A stretch of DNA of 16,871 nucleotides from IMCC26077 sp964561165 (GTDB lineage Bacteria; Actinomycetota; Actinomycetes; Nanopelagicales; Nanopelagicaceae). Numbering within the stretch: the first letter of the stretch is position 1; each line of letters starts with the position of its first letter. The notes beneath the pieces are model-generated. The model was not told the origin of the DNA. It saw nothing but the letters and a program-made list of their open reading frames with translations, and made no database searches. Shown piece after piece: positions 1 to 7,008 of this stretch. The position numbers and the translations under genes were made by a program. The stretch spans positions 1 to 16,871 of the forward strand of contig CAZLOJ010000022.1 in assembly GCA_964561165.1 (NCBI GenBank). The letters run 5' to 3'.

Positions 1-110
1 TTTTTTGCGAGAGGAGCTTGGGCGTTGACATGCTCCCGTTGCGCAATCTGTTTGCCCGACCCTGCCTGCGAGTCGGTTGGGGGCGTCATAACCGAACACT
101 GTACCGCCAT
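1..110 (-). CDS. 5' end of a leftward gene, probably a SigR/SigH-type ECF sigma factor (partial)
   Basis: An open frame runs leftward from ATG at 110-108 to the window edge, 36 codons without a stop. It encodes a polar, Ser/Pro/Gln-rich start (MAVQCSV, then MTPPTDSQ). A second in-frame ATG lies at 89-87, preceded by a TACAGT box (98-103). No conserved domain is reached, so identity cannot be read from the protein. The inference of a redox sigma factor rests on two things. One is the GGGAAT-N18-GTT promoter directly upstream (120-146), since SigR/SigH genes are classically autoregulated. The other is context: sigH lies on this side of the SRAP-aroA-rsgA cluster in M. tuberculosis, in the same leftward orientation, as I recall. 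Another SigR-regulon gene is possible. An opposing frame is also open across 1-183 but has no promoter or recognisable content. Confidence 0.45.
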   Translation of the reverse strand, partial: MAVQCSVMTPPTDSQAGSGKQIAQREHVNAQAPLAK

Positions 111-119
111 ACTCTCTAT

Positions 120-146
120 AACCCCTGAGCGAAGATTGTTATTCCC
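120..146 (-). promoter_or_regulatory. SigR/SigH-type promoter (GGGAAT-N18-GTT)
   Basis: Read leftward, the -35 element GGGAAT is at 146-141, the spacer is exactly 18 bases (140-123) and the -10 element GTT is at 122-120. This fits the GGGAAY-N18/19-GTT consensus of Streptomyces SigR and mycobacterial SigH promoters. The ATG at 110 begins nine bases after GTT, so the transcript could start at or very near the start codon. Its place in a short gap between two leftward genes makes a functional site more likely than chance. Confidence 0.6.
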
Positions 147-193
147 TCACGGGCACGCTAGGACCGTTAGCGGATCGGTTTAAATCGTCTCAA

Positions 194-871
194 TCAGAGC
201 AGAGTCTGCTGCTCGCCTAACTCGATCGGGAGAACGAGCTCTGCTCCGTTATTGGCAATCTTGTTGACGCGCGCCGAGACAGGATCGGCCACCAAGTGCG
301 CCTGTTCAGGCGAGAGCCCTTCAGAGATGATCGCGCGCAACGCACTCTCGTCGCTCAGTTGGGGATCAAGCCAGCGCTGCCATTCTGAGTGCGGCAAGAA
401 AAGCGGCATTCGATGGTGAATCTCTGCAAGTGAGCCCGTCGCTTCCTTCGTAATAATGGCAACAGTGCCATTCTCATACACGCCCGCCATAGCAAGTGCA
501 CGTGAGTCTGCGCGATGAATGAAGAACGGTTGCTTGCTGGGAAATCTACCGAGCTCGGTCGCCCATTCGTAGTAACCATCTGCAGGAATGAAACATCTTC
601 GCGATTTAAACGCCTGACGGAACGACGGTTTTTCGTGCACGCTTTCACTTCGCGCATTAATAGTGTGTGCACTGACAAAATCTGATTTTGCCCACGAAGG
701 TATTAATCCCCAGCGCATAATCTCAATCTTTGGACCTTCGGTCATCACGTAAATCTCTTGCGTAGGCGCAGTATTCCAATTCGGTGGCAACTCTCGAGCA
801 GGTACATCTACTAATGAAAACTCCTCTTCGAGCAGGTCAAGGCTTTTTGAGGTAGCAAAGCGGCCGCACAT
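194..871 (-). CDS. SRAP-family (YedK/HMCES) abasic-site DNA-protein crosslinking protein
   Basis: SRAP proteins bind single-stranded DNA at abasic sites and form a thiazolidine crosslink through Cys2 after removal of the initiator Met, shielding the lesion. I start the gene at the second ATG (871), giving MCGRF and 225 residues, because Cys must be residue 2. A start two codons upstream (877) would put Asp before the catalytic Cys region. The choice is also supported by a TAGGCT -10 box six bases before this ATG. Seen motifs: MCGRF at 1-5, NARSE near 72, the GYYEW active-site Glu near 102, and HHRMP with the catalytic His near 152. Length is normal for the family. The gene is divergent from aroA, as in M. 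tuberculosis (Rv3226c/aroA), and points toward the putative sigma factor gene. A weak 5-bp hairpin (156-172) follows it. Confidence 0.93.
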   Translation of the reverse strand: MCGRFATSKSLDLLEEEFSLVDVPARELPPNWNTAPTQEIYVMTEGPKIEIMRWGLIPSWAKSDFVSAHTINARSESVHEKPSFRQAFKSRRCFIPADGYYEWATELGRFPSKQPFFIHRADSRALAMAGVYENGTVAIITKEATGSLAEIHHRMPLFLPHSEWQRWLDPQLSDESALRAIISEGLSPEQAHLVADPVSARVNKIANNGAELVLPIELGEQQTLL

Positions 872-877
872 ATCCAT

Positions 878-883
878 AGCCTA
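878..883 (-). promoter_or_regulatory. -10 box for a leaderless SRAP transcript
   Basis: TAGGCT on the minus strand is followed by six bases and then ATG at 871. This places the expected transcription start on the A of the start codon. No Shine-Dalgarno sequence is visible. No good -35 match is present, which is common in actinobacterial promoters. Confidence 0.55.
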
Positions 884-889
884 AGGCGG

Positions 890-895
890 TACCCT
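890..895 (+). promoter_or_regulatory. -10 box for a leaderless aroA transcript
   Basis: TACCCT is followed by seven bases and ATG at 903, the leaderless arrangement. It lies only six bases from the opposing SRAP -10 box, so the two promoters are back to back and their polymerase footprints must overlap. The same hexamer TACCCT serves the small membrane protein gene at 11314-11319. Confidence 0.6.
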
Positions 896-902
896 TATCC
901 AT

Positions 903-2363
903 ATGCCATCAGAGAAAACTCGCGGTGCTAGAAGCGCTGCTGCCCCCGTGGTGCACGCTGGCAGCTCTTCAGGCTCTGGCCTCCCCACGTGGCTCGCACC
1001 TCAAGTGGCCGCACCCCTCGCAGCAACTGTTGCTCTGCCTGGCTCCAAGTCAGTAACCAATCGCGCCCTGGTGCTTGGCGCCCTCGCCGAATCCCCCTCA
1101 ACGCTACATAAACCGCTCTACTCGCGTGATAGCACGTTAATGATCAATGCCCTTCGCGCACTTGGAGTTGGCGTCGATCAACAACCTGAGTCGATCTCGA
1201 TCTCGCCTCGAGCAATGAAAGGTCCGGCATCAATCGATGTTGGAAATGCAGGGACGGTGATGCGATTCCTTCCACCAGTTGCGGCTCTTGCCGAGGGAGA
1301 AATTCACTTCGATGGAGATCCACGCTCTCACGAACGTCCACTTAAACCAGTAATTGCTGCGCTTGAAGAATTAGGAATCGCGATTGATCACGGTGGTAGA
1401 TACTCCTTGCCGCTAACGATTCATGGCAAAGGTGAGATTAAGGGTGGCGCAATTGAGATCGATGCAAGTCAATCGAGCCAATTTCTCTCCAGCTTGCTCT
1501 TAGTTGCACCTCGAATGAGAGAGGGGCTCACCATCACGCATGTTGGGCCGACGCTTCCCTCTATGCCACACATATCGATGACTATTGCCATGCTCAAAGA
1601 GCGAGGCGTGCGAGTGGAATTACTTGGTGCAAATACGTGGCGCGTGCAACCAGGACACATCCTCGGACTGCGCGCACTTATCGAGCCAGATCTCTCTAAC
1701 GCCGCTCCATTTATGGGAGCAGCTCTGATTGCAGGTGGCTCGGTCACGATTAAAGATTGGCCGAAGATAACCACACAACCTGGCGATCAACTCCGAGAAA
1801 TTTTTCACGCAATGGGTGGCGAGATCACGCGCGGCGCTCCAGCGGAACCCGCAAGTAAAAATAACAAGACCAGCAAGACCAGCGCCAATAAAAATGGTGG
1901 CGGGAAAGGTGGCGCCAGTAAGAACGGAGCGCCATCTGATGATCTAACAATCACTGGCACGGGAGTAATCCATGGCATCGATATCGATCTGCACGAAGTT
2001 GGAGAGCTAGCGCCATCTATCGCCGCAGTTGCACTATTGGCGCACTCCCCCTCACATCTACGCGGAATTGGGCACCTACGCCTCCATGAAACAGACCGCC
2101 TTGAAGCGCTCGCCCGAGAATTTAGCGCTCTGGGTGGAAAAGTCATTGCTCACCAGGATTCACTAGAGATTATCCCCGCTCCGCTTCATGGTGGAACATT
2201 CCACACCTATGAAGATCATCGACTCGCAACTGCTGGTGCAATGCTTGGCTTGCGAATTCCAGATATCCACGTAGAGAACATCGAGACTACATCGAAGACG
2301 TTTCCAGATTTCCCTGGACTGTGGTCTGCAATGCTCGCACAACTTCAGGTGCCAACGCTTTAG
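903..2363 (+). CDS. aroA: 3-phosphoshikimate 1-carboxyvinyltransferase (EPSP synthase)
   Basis: AroA joins shikimate-3-phosphate and phosphoenolpyruvate to give EPSP in the cytoplasmic shikimate pathway. Motifs seen: PGSKS substrate loop at 46-50, VGNAGTVMRF at 113-122 with the conserved Gly-Asn-Ala-Gly loop intact, SQFLSSLL near 192-199, EPDLSNA near 261-267, HETDRLEAL at 395-403 and YEDHRLAT at 436-443. At 486 residues it is longer than the usual 425-450. The excess is a roughly 26-residue low-complexity N-terminal tail before LPTW and a Lys/Asn/Ser/Gly-rich insert at about 312-347 (see finding). The ATG at 903 is preferred because of the TACCCT box ahead of it. The stop is two bases before the rsgA start, so the two genes are probably translationally coupled. 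Confidence 0.96.
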   Translation: MPSEKTRGARSAAAPVVHAGSSSGSGLPTWLAPQVAAPLAATVALPGSKSVTNRALVLGALAESPSTLHKPLYSRDSTLMINALRALGVGVDQQPESISISPRAMKGPASIDVGNAGTVMRFLPPVAALAEGEIHFDGDPRSHERPLKPVIAALEELGIAIDHGGRYSLPLTIHGKGEIKGGAIEIDASQSSQFLSSLLLVAPRMREGLTITHVGPTLPSMPHISMTIAMLKERGVRVELLGANTWRVQPGHILGLRALIEPDLSNAAPFMGAALIAGGSVTIKDWPKITTQPGDQLREIFHAMGGEITRGAPAEPASKNNKTSKTSANKNGGGKGGASKNGAPSDDLTITGTGVIHGIDIDLHEVGELAPSIAAVALLAHSPSHLRGIGHLRLHETDRLEALAREFSALGGKVIAHQDSLEIIPAPLHGGTFHTYEDHRLATAGAMLGLRIPDIHVENIETTSKTFPDFPGLWSAMLAQLQVPTL

Positions 2364-2365
2364 TT

Positions 2366-3340
2366 ATGCGCAATCAGCGAAATTTTGACGAAGACGATAT
2401 TCGTTCAAGACCTGCACGTTCTACAAAACCGCGGAGCAAGGAACGGCCACAACACTCAGATGCCTCCCTCGCCCGAGTAATCACGATTGATCGCGGCAGA
2501 GTGACCTGCGTAACCGACGCGCACCAGGAATTCTTTGCAGTGGCAGCACGTGAATTAGGTCGACGCTCTGTGGTAGTTGGGGATCTCGTTGGCGTCGTCG
2601 GTATTCCTGAGGCAAATCAAGCGCGCGAAGACTTTGCTCGAATTGTGCGGATAGAACCACGGAAAAATTCACTTCGTCGCTCAGCCGAGGACGGATCTGA
2701 GCGAGTTCTCGTCGCGAATGTCGATTATCTTGCAATAGTCTCCGCTACAGCTAATCCAGAACCTAAACATGGTTTTATCAATCGCGCTCTTGTTGCTGCA
2801 TTTGCAGAAGGCATAACGCCAATTCTCGTCATGACAAAAAGTGATCTTGGCTCTGGAGCAGAATTCTTAAGTACCTATGCAGCAATGGAGATTCCACACT
2901 TCGCCCTCCAAAAAGATAAATCGCCCGATGATTTTCTCCACTTCATTAATGGAAAAGTTACCGTGTTGATTGGCCATTCAGGAGTTGGTAAATCAACCCT
3001 AATTAATGCGCTCTCACCACATGGTAAACGCGAGACTGGTTCAGTGAATGAAGCAACAGGTAAAGGGCGCCATACCTCTTCGAGCGCAATTGCGTTAGAG
3101 ATAGCTGGCGGTGGATGGGTCATCGATACTCCAGGGGTTCGTTCGTTTGGCCTCTCCCATGTCACAAAGGAAAATGTCATCGCTGCTTTCCCTGACTGCG
3201 CCGAAGTGGCGAAGGGCTGCCAGAAGAATTGTTCCCACGATGAAGAAAGCTGTGCACTAGTTGCGTGGGCCGTTGACGATGAACAGCGCCAATTACGACT
3301 ACGCGCGCTCCAGCAGATTCTCTCCTCGCTGGCTGATTAA
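2366..3340 (+). CDS. rsgA: Ribosome small subunit-dependent GTPase A
   Basis: RsgA is a circularly permuted GTPase that checks late 30S subunit maturation. With the start at 2366 the protein has 324 residues. I prefer this ATG, two bases after the aroA stop, to the in-frame ATG at 2321 inside aroA. The N-terminus beginning MRNQRNFDEDDIR resembles the actinobacterial family. An OB-fold region comes first, followed by motifs in permuted order: G4 TKSD at 157-160, the G1 P-loop GHSGVGKST at 203-211, and G3 DTPG at 254-257. A C-terminal Cys/His zinc cluster follows, with C285, C289, H291 and C296. A further C278 (FPDC) lies just before it. The gene probably shares the aroA promoter. Confidence 0.96.
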   Translation: MRNQRNFDEDDIRSRPARSTKPRSKERPQHSDASLARVITIDRGRVTCVTDAHQEFFAVAARELGRRSVVVGDLVGVVGIPEANQAREDFARIVRIEPRKNSLRRSAEDGSERVLVANVDYLAIVSATANPEPKHGFINRALVAAFAEGITPILVMTKSDLGSGAEFLSTYAAMEIPHFALQKDKSPDDFLHFINGKVTVLIGHSGVGKSTLINALSPHGKRETGSVNEATGKGRHTSSSAIALEIAGGGWVIDTPGVRSFGLSHVTKENVIAAFPDCAEVAKGCQKNCSHDEESCALVAWAVDDEQRQLRLRALQQILSSLAD

Positions 3341-3390
3341 TTCAGGCATCTCGCACGCGCTTTCAAGTACCCTTCTCTCGATGGCTTTCT

Positions 3391-3456
3391 CTAACTAGGG
3401 CTAACTAGAACAGCGAGGCCGCGCAAAATTTTGTCGACGCGAGCAGCGCTAGTTAG
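3391..3456. repeat. Repeat- and palindrome-rich rsgA-hisN spacer
   Basis: CTAACTAG occurs twice directly (3391-3398 and 3401-3408) and once inverted (CTAGTTAG, 3449-3456). The inverted pair encloses further palindromes, including CAAAATTTTG and GTCGAC. A long-range stem-loop is possible, but no T-run follows, so it is not a convincing intrinsic terminator. It could be an operator or part of the hisN promoter region. I found no clear TANNNT box placed for the hisN start. Confidence 0.35.
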
Positions 3457-3502
3457 GTAAAGACCTGTTAGGCAAACGAGAGCACGAGAGCGGGTAAATA
3501 CA

Positions 3503-4345
3503 GTGAGTAACGCTAACGCTAGTAATCGGGCTGGTGATTTGGGCGGTGACCTAGCTGGCGATTTACAGTTGGCCCTTGAGCTTGCAGATTGCGCAGACCG
3601 CATTTCTACCTCACGATTTCTCGCCATTGATCTCCATGTCGAAACTAAGCCAGATCTCACTCCAGTAAGCGACGCAGACAAAGCAATTGAGAAAGCGATT
3701 CGAGAGCTCTTATCTGTTAAACGTCCCCACGATCAAATCGTCGGAGAGGAGTTTGGTAGCGGCAGCACTACTGGTCGCTATTGGGTAATTGACCCCATCG
3801 ATGGCACAAAGAATTTTGTTCGTGGCGTACCCGTATGGGGCACGTTGATTGCGTTGATGGAGGGCACCGAGGTGCTCGTTGGTGTTGTCAGCGCACCAGC
3901 GCTCTTTCGACGCTGGCATGCAAGTAAAGGTGGAGGTGCATTTCTCTCTGTGAATGGTGGCGCTGCTCGAAAACTAAAAGTTTCATCAGTAGCAAAACTA
4001 GACGATGCATCTCTGTCGATATCTACCTTCGCCTCGCCAACAACTGGAAATAGAAATGACGGCTGGGGCGTGTTTCATCCCGGTTTACTCACGCTCGCGG
4101 AAAAAGTCTGGCGCACCCGAGCCTATGGAGATTTTTGGTCACACTTGCTGGTGGCTGAAGGAGCGGTTGATTGCGCGCTTGAGCCAAAACTAGCCCTGTG
4201 GGATATGGCTCCCCTGGCGATTATTGTCAGCGAAGCTGGCGGGCAATTTACCGATTTCCGTGGCACCAATGGGCCAAATGGAAAGAACGGCGTGAGCAGT
4301 AATGGCTTACTTCATAGCGCGCTGCTCGAGCACTTTCCTCAGTAA
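3503..4345 (+). CDS. hisN: Histidinol-phosphatase, inositol monophosphatase family
   Basis: The protein (280 residues) belongs to the Mg-dependent inositol monophosphatase superfamily. Family members in this actinobacterial context are usually HisN, which dephosphorylates histidinol phosphate in histidine synthesis. Metal and active-site motifs are complete: GEEFG at 81-85 (metal Glu), DPIDGTKNF at 97-105, and WDMAP at 233-237 with the distal Asp. The region around SDAD (56-59) fits the family. The start is the GTG at 3503. It has no strong ribosome-binding site and no leaderless box, so the start is the least certain in the window. The first 21 residues contain a degenerate GDL repeat (GDLGGDLAGDL) before the conserved LALELAD helix. 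Substrate assignment over other IMPase-like phosphatases rests on similarity and context. Confidence 0.85.
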   Translation: MSNANASNRAGDLGGDLAGDLQLALELADCADRISTSRFLAIDLHVETKPDLTPVSDADKAIEKAIRELLSVKRPHDQIVGEEFGSGSTTGRYWVIDPIDGTKNFVRGVPVWGTLIALMEGTEVLVGVVSAPALFRRWHASKGGGAFLSVNGGAARKLKVSSVAKLDDASLSISTFASPTTGNRNDGWGVFHPGLLTLAEKVWRTRAYGDFWSHLLVAEGAVDCALEPKLALWDMAPLAIIVSEAGGQFTDFRGTNGPNGKNGVSSNGLLHSALLEHFPQ

Positions 4346-4354
4346 TGCAGCGAA

Positions 4355-4387
4355 AACTCTGCGATCGACCGGCTTGTCGCAGAAGTT
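4355..4387 (+). terminator. Possible hisN terminator hairpin
   Basis: AACTCTGCGA (4355-4364) pairs with TCGCAGAAGTT (4377-4387), giving about ten pairs with one bulged A and a 12-base loop. It lies ten bases after the hisN stop and before the copA promoter. The downstream T-tract is poor, so termination would be weak. Confidence 0.4.
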
Positions 4388-4409
4388 CCGCCCTTTATCC
4401 ATCTGGGAC

Positions 4410-4415
4410 TAATCT
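4410..4415 (+). promoter_or_regulatory. -10 box for a leaderless copper ATPase transcript
   Basis: TAATCT is followed by six bases and ATG at 4422. No Shine-Dalgarno sequence lies in between. The identical hexamer precedes the UPF0182 gene (9881-9886). I see no obvious CsoR- or CueR-type copper operator here, so copper control is not demonstrated. Confidence 0.55.
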
Positions 4416-4421
4416 AGCAAT

Positions 4422-6686
4422 ATGGATGTGCGCACGATTGATCTCAAACTACATGGGATGACCTGTAGTTCATGCGTTGCGACTATCGAAGGTGCGCTCA
4501 ACGAATTGCCAGGCGTTAGTGCAACGGTCAACTTCGCTACCGAAACCGCACATGTAATTGCTCCCGAAACTATTGATATCCCGACCGTCATCAACACCGT
4601 TACACAAACGGGCTATCGCGCCGAGCTGCTCAATGCAACGGGCAATCAATTATTAGAGTCACCTCGAATCGGTTGGCGCCTGATTCTCGCAACAATCTTC
4701 GCCATACCAACTATTGTCATTTCCATGTTCATGTCGCTACATGAACCGATTGATAATGCAATCCATTCGCTCCTTGATACGCTCAATCTTCTTCAACCGA
4801 CAAATCACCCGTGGGGTTGGCTAGCTATCGGACTTACCATTCCGGTTCTCTTCATTGCCGGTTGGCCTATACATCGAGTCGGATTACGTTCACTGCGAAG
4901 AGCAAACATGGATACCTTGATATCTATTGGAACTCTCTGCGCATTTTTCTGGTCGTGCTACGCGCAAGCCACCGCTACTGGTGAGATTTACGTTGAAGTT
5001 GCAGCGGGCGTCATGCTCTTTATTCTTTTCGGTCGCTACCTCGAAAGTCGCTCAAAGATTAAAGCGGGAGCTGCGCTACGTACCCTGCTCAGCCTGGGCG
5101 CAAAAGAGGTTTCCATTCTTCGCAACGGGGAGGAAATCCTTGCTCCGATTGATCATCTTCAAGTGGGAGATCACTTTTTGGTGCGACCAGGTCAAGCAAT
5201 TGCTGCAGATGGCATAGTTGTTGACGGCGAGAGCGATGTTGATCTCTCGCTAATCACCGGGGAATCTCTTCCAGTTCATATGGCGCCCGGCAAGCGAGTT
5301 ATTGGTGCAACTATTAATGGAAGTGGCCGGTTGATTGTCCGCGCTGAACGAGTGGGTGCGCAGACAGAGTTATCGCGAATCGCTCGAATGGTGGTGCAGG
5401 CGCAAGGTGAGAAGGCGCCAATTGCCCGACTTGCTGATCGAATAGCCACAGTTTTTGTACCGTCAATAATTGCTTTATCAATCATGACTTTCACAATCTG
5501 GTTTGTACTTTCCAATGACCTCTCCCAATCCATCGCACCTGCAATTACGCTCCTTGTGATTGCATGTCCATGCGCCCTTGGGCTTGCTACGCCAATCGCA
5601 TTCCTGGTGGCATCAGGGCGAGGCGCACAGTTGGGAATTATCTTGCGCACTCCGGCAGTTTTAGAGCGTGCGCAAGTGCAGGGGCGTCAGACAAAGCGAA
5701 GAGGTGACAAACCCGCCTCCAGCAAGCAGAGCGCGACCACGCAGAGCGTACTCCTTCTCGATAAAACTGGAACTGTTACAACGGGCCAAATAGAGATTGT
5801 CACTGTGCAAACTTTTGGTATTGATGAGCAATTACTGCTCTCCATCGCTGGAACCATTGAGAATCAAAGCGAGCACCCAATTGCTCGAGGGGTTGTTACC
5901 CTTGCAAAAAATAGGGGAGTTACTTTTGGGTTGATTTCAGAGTTTGAGTCCCATCCTGGACGTGGTGTTGCAGGGCGAGTGGAGATTGCCGGAAGAAGTT
6001 ATCTTGCGCTCATTGGCTCGCCTGAATCTATCGCGTATGGAACTGCAGGATATTCCCCAGAGTTGATTCGCGCCGTTGATGAGATTAAATCTCGTGGTCG
6101 ATCTCCAATCGTCGTCTCGCTCGATGGCACTGCTCGCGCCCTCTTTGAAGTGGGCGATCAGATAAAGAGTGATTCCCGTCAAGCAATTGAAAACCTAGAA
6201 GAACTTGGTTGTGAAAGCGTTCTCATCACTGGCGATTCCGAGCAAGCTGCAGCACATATCGCCAGCGTTGCAGGAATTAAAGATTTCCGTTCACACGTTC
6301 TTCCAGAGGAGAAAGTCGCGGTAGTCAAGGAGTATCAACAGCAGGGGCGACATGTCATCATGATTGGCGATGGCGTAAATGATGCAGCCGCACTCGCTGC
6401 CTCTGATTTGAGTATGGCGATGGGCACAGGTACCGATAGCGCAATTGCAGTTGCGGACATCACCTTGATGCGTCCATCGCTTACCGCAGCAAGCGATGCG
6501 CTCCGTCTGTCGAACCGAACGCTTCGAATAATCAAAGAGAATCTTGCATGGGCATTTATTTATAACATCATCGGAATTCCTGTAGCCGCAACGGGCAATC
6601 TCAATCCGATGTATGCCGGAGGAGCAATGGCGCTCTCTAGCCTTCTTGTGGTCGCGAACTCGCTCCGGCTGCGCCGATTTATTTGA
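4422..6686 (+). CDS. copA: Cu(I)-exporting P1B-1-type ATPase
   Basis: This 754-residue membrane pump should export cytosolic Cu(I). Domains in order: an N-terminal heavy-metal-associated domain with GMTCSSC at 12-18, membrane helices, the actuator motif TGES at 279-282, and the CPC metal-transfer motif at 382-384. The phosphorylated Asp447 (DKTGT), the nucleotide-domain HP dipeptide at 485-486 and GDGVND at 649-654 follow. The last helices carry the P1B-1 signatures NX6YNX4P and MX2SS near the C-terminus, which favour Cu(I) over Zn or Co. An unusual basic, Ser/Thr/Gln-rich insert of about 20 residues (421-441) precedes DKTGT. No copper chaperone or repressor gene is in the window. Silver is an alternative substrate. 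Confidence 0.94.
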   Translation: MDVRTIDLKLHGMTCSSCVATIEGALNELPGVSATVNFATETAHVIAPETIDIPTVINTVTQTGYRAELLNATGNQLLESPRIGWRLILATIFAIPTIVISMFMSLHEPIDNAIHSLLDTLNLLQPTNHPWGWLAIGLTIPVLFIAGWPIHRVGLRSLRRANMDTLISIGTLCAFFWSCYAQATATGEIYVEVAAGVMLFILFGRYLESRSKIKAGAALRTLLSLGAKEVSILRNGEEILAPIDHLQVGDHFLVRPGQAIAADGIVVDGESDVDLSLITGESLPVHMAPGKRVIGATINGSGRLIVRAERVGAQTELSRIARMVVQAQGEKAPIARLADRIATVFVPSIIALSIMTFTIWFVLSNDLSQSIAPAITLLVIACPCALGLATPIAFLVASGRGAQLGIILRTPAVLERAQVQGRQTKRRGDKPASSKQSATTQSVLLLDKTGTVTTGQIEIVTVQTFGIDEQLLLSIAGTIENQSEHPIARGVVTLAKNRGVTFGLISEFESHPGRGVAGRVEIAGRSYLALIGSPESIAYGTAGYSPELIRAVDEIKSRGRSPIVVSLDGTARALFEVGDQIKSDSRQAIENLEELGCESVLITGDSEQAAAHIASVAGIKDFRSHVLPEEKVAVVKEYQQQGRHVIMIGDGVNDAAALAASDLSMAMGTGTDSAIAVADITLMRPSLTAASDALRLSNRTLRIIKENLAWAFIYNIIGIPVAATGNLNPMYAGGAMALSSLLVVANSLRLRRFI

Positions 6687-6702
6687 GCTCGCCTTGCCTA
6701 TC

Positions 6703-6721
6703 CCGGCACCATTGATGCCGG
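6703..6721 (+). terminator. Terminator hairpin after copA
   Basis: CCGGCACC (6703-6710) pairs with GATGCCGG (6714-6721) over eight positions including one G-T, around a three-base loop. The plus-strand continuation is TTTATCT. It starts 17 bases after the copA stop, in the convergent gap with the leftward tRNA gene. It may also help end transcripts coming from the tRNA side, where no T-run is present. Confidence 0.6.
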
Positions 6722-6732
6722 TTTATCTCATC

Positions 6733-6809
<77 letters not shown>

Positions 6810-6820
6810 TCGGTAGCACC

Positions 6821-6850
6821 ATCGTAGAGTGAAGCAGAGAGCTCGACCAA
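6821..6850 (-). promoter_or_regulatory. Promoter of the initiator tRNA
   Basis: Read leftward, TTGGTC (6850-6845), an 18-base spacer and TACGAT (6826-6821) precede the mature tRNA 5' end by 11 bases. This allows a short 5' leader for RNase P to remove. The -35 match is partial (TTG). Confidence 0.45.
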
Positions 6851-6874
6851 ATCGCACAATAACTAATGTGCACT

Positions 6875-6919
6875 GTTGGCAGAGTTGGCAGAGTTGGCAG
6901 AGTAGGCAGAGTTGGCACG
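6875..6919. repeat. 9-bp tandem repeat, five units
   Basis: GTTGGCAGA is repeated head to tail. Unit 4 has one substitution (GTAGGCAGA), and unit 5 diverges at its end (GTTGGCACG), where it runs into the next hairpin. It lies between the tRNA promoter and the 3' end of the UPF0182 gene. Confidence 0.9.
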
Positions 6920-6944
6920 GCAGTCACAATTTCCCCTGCCGTGC
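6915..6944. other. 9-bp perfect stem-loop downstream of the UPF0182 gene
   Basis: GCACGGCAG (6915-6923) pairs perfectly with CTGCCGTGC (6936-6944) around a 12-base loop. It lies 65 bases after the UPF0182 stop codon in the direction of that gene. No U-rich tract follows on the minus strand, so it may be a 3'-end stabiliser or a Rho-type end rather than a classical terminator. Confidence 0.5.
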
Positions 6945-6958
6945 GCATCGCCACTCTC

Positions 6959-7008
6959 CTGAGCGCTCGATTACACGGCTACTGAGCGCTCGATTACACG
7001 GCTACTGA
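6959..7008. repeat. 23-bp tandem duplication abutting the UPF0182 stop codon
   Basis: Two identical 23-base units (6959-6981 and 6982-7004) plus four bases of a third (CTGA). Each unit contains the perfect palindrome GAGCGCTC. The array ends directly at the UPF0182 stop codon (7009-7011). It is probably a recent slippage or unequal-exchange duplication in the 3' untranslated region. Confidence 0.9.

Noticed and set aside
25..53. TTGACA at 25-30 as a housekeeping -35 on the plus strand
   Set aside because: No acceptable -10 at 16-19 bases and no rightward gene follows.
1..183. Rightward frame open from the window edge to the TAA at 181-183, Cys-containing
   Set aside because: Composition resembles no known family and the leftward frame has a fitting promoter and context; kept as a minor alternative.
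2321..2365. Longer rsgA start inside aroA
   Set aside because: The 2366 start gives a family-typical N-terminus and sits two bases after the aroA stop; the extra 15 residues are out-of-frame aroA sequence.
5635..5662. A second GGGAAT-N19-GTT match inside copA
   Set aside because: It lies within coding sequence in the middle of the gene with no start downstream; it shows that single matches can occur by chance, which lowers confidence in the 120-146 site somewhat.
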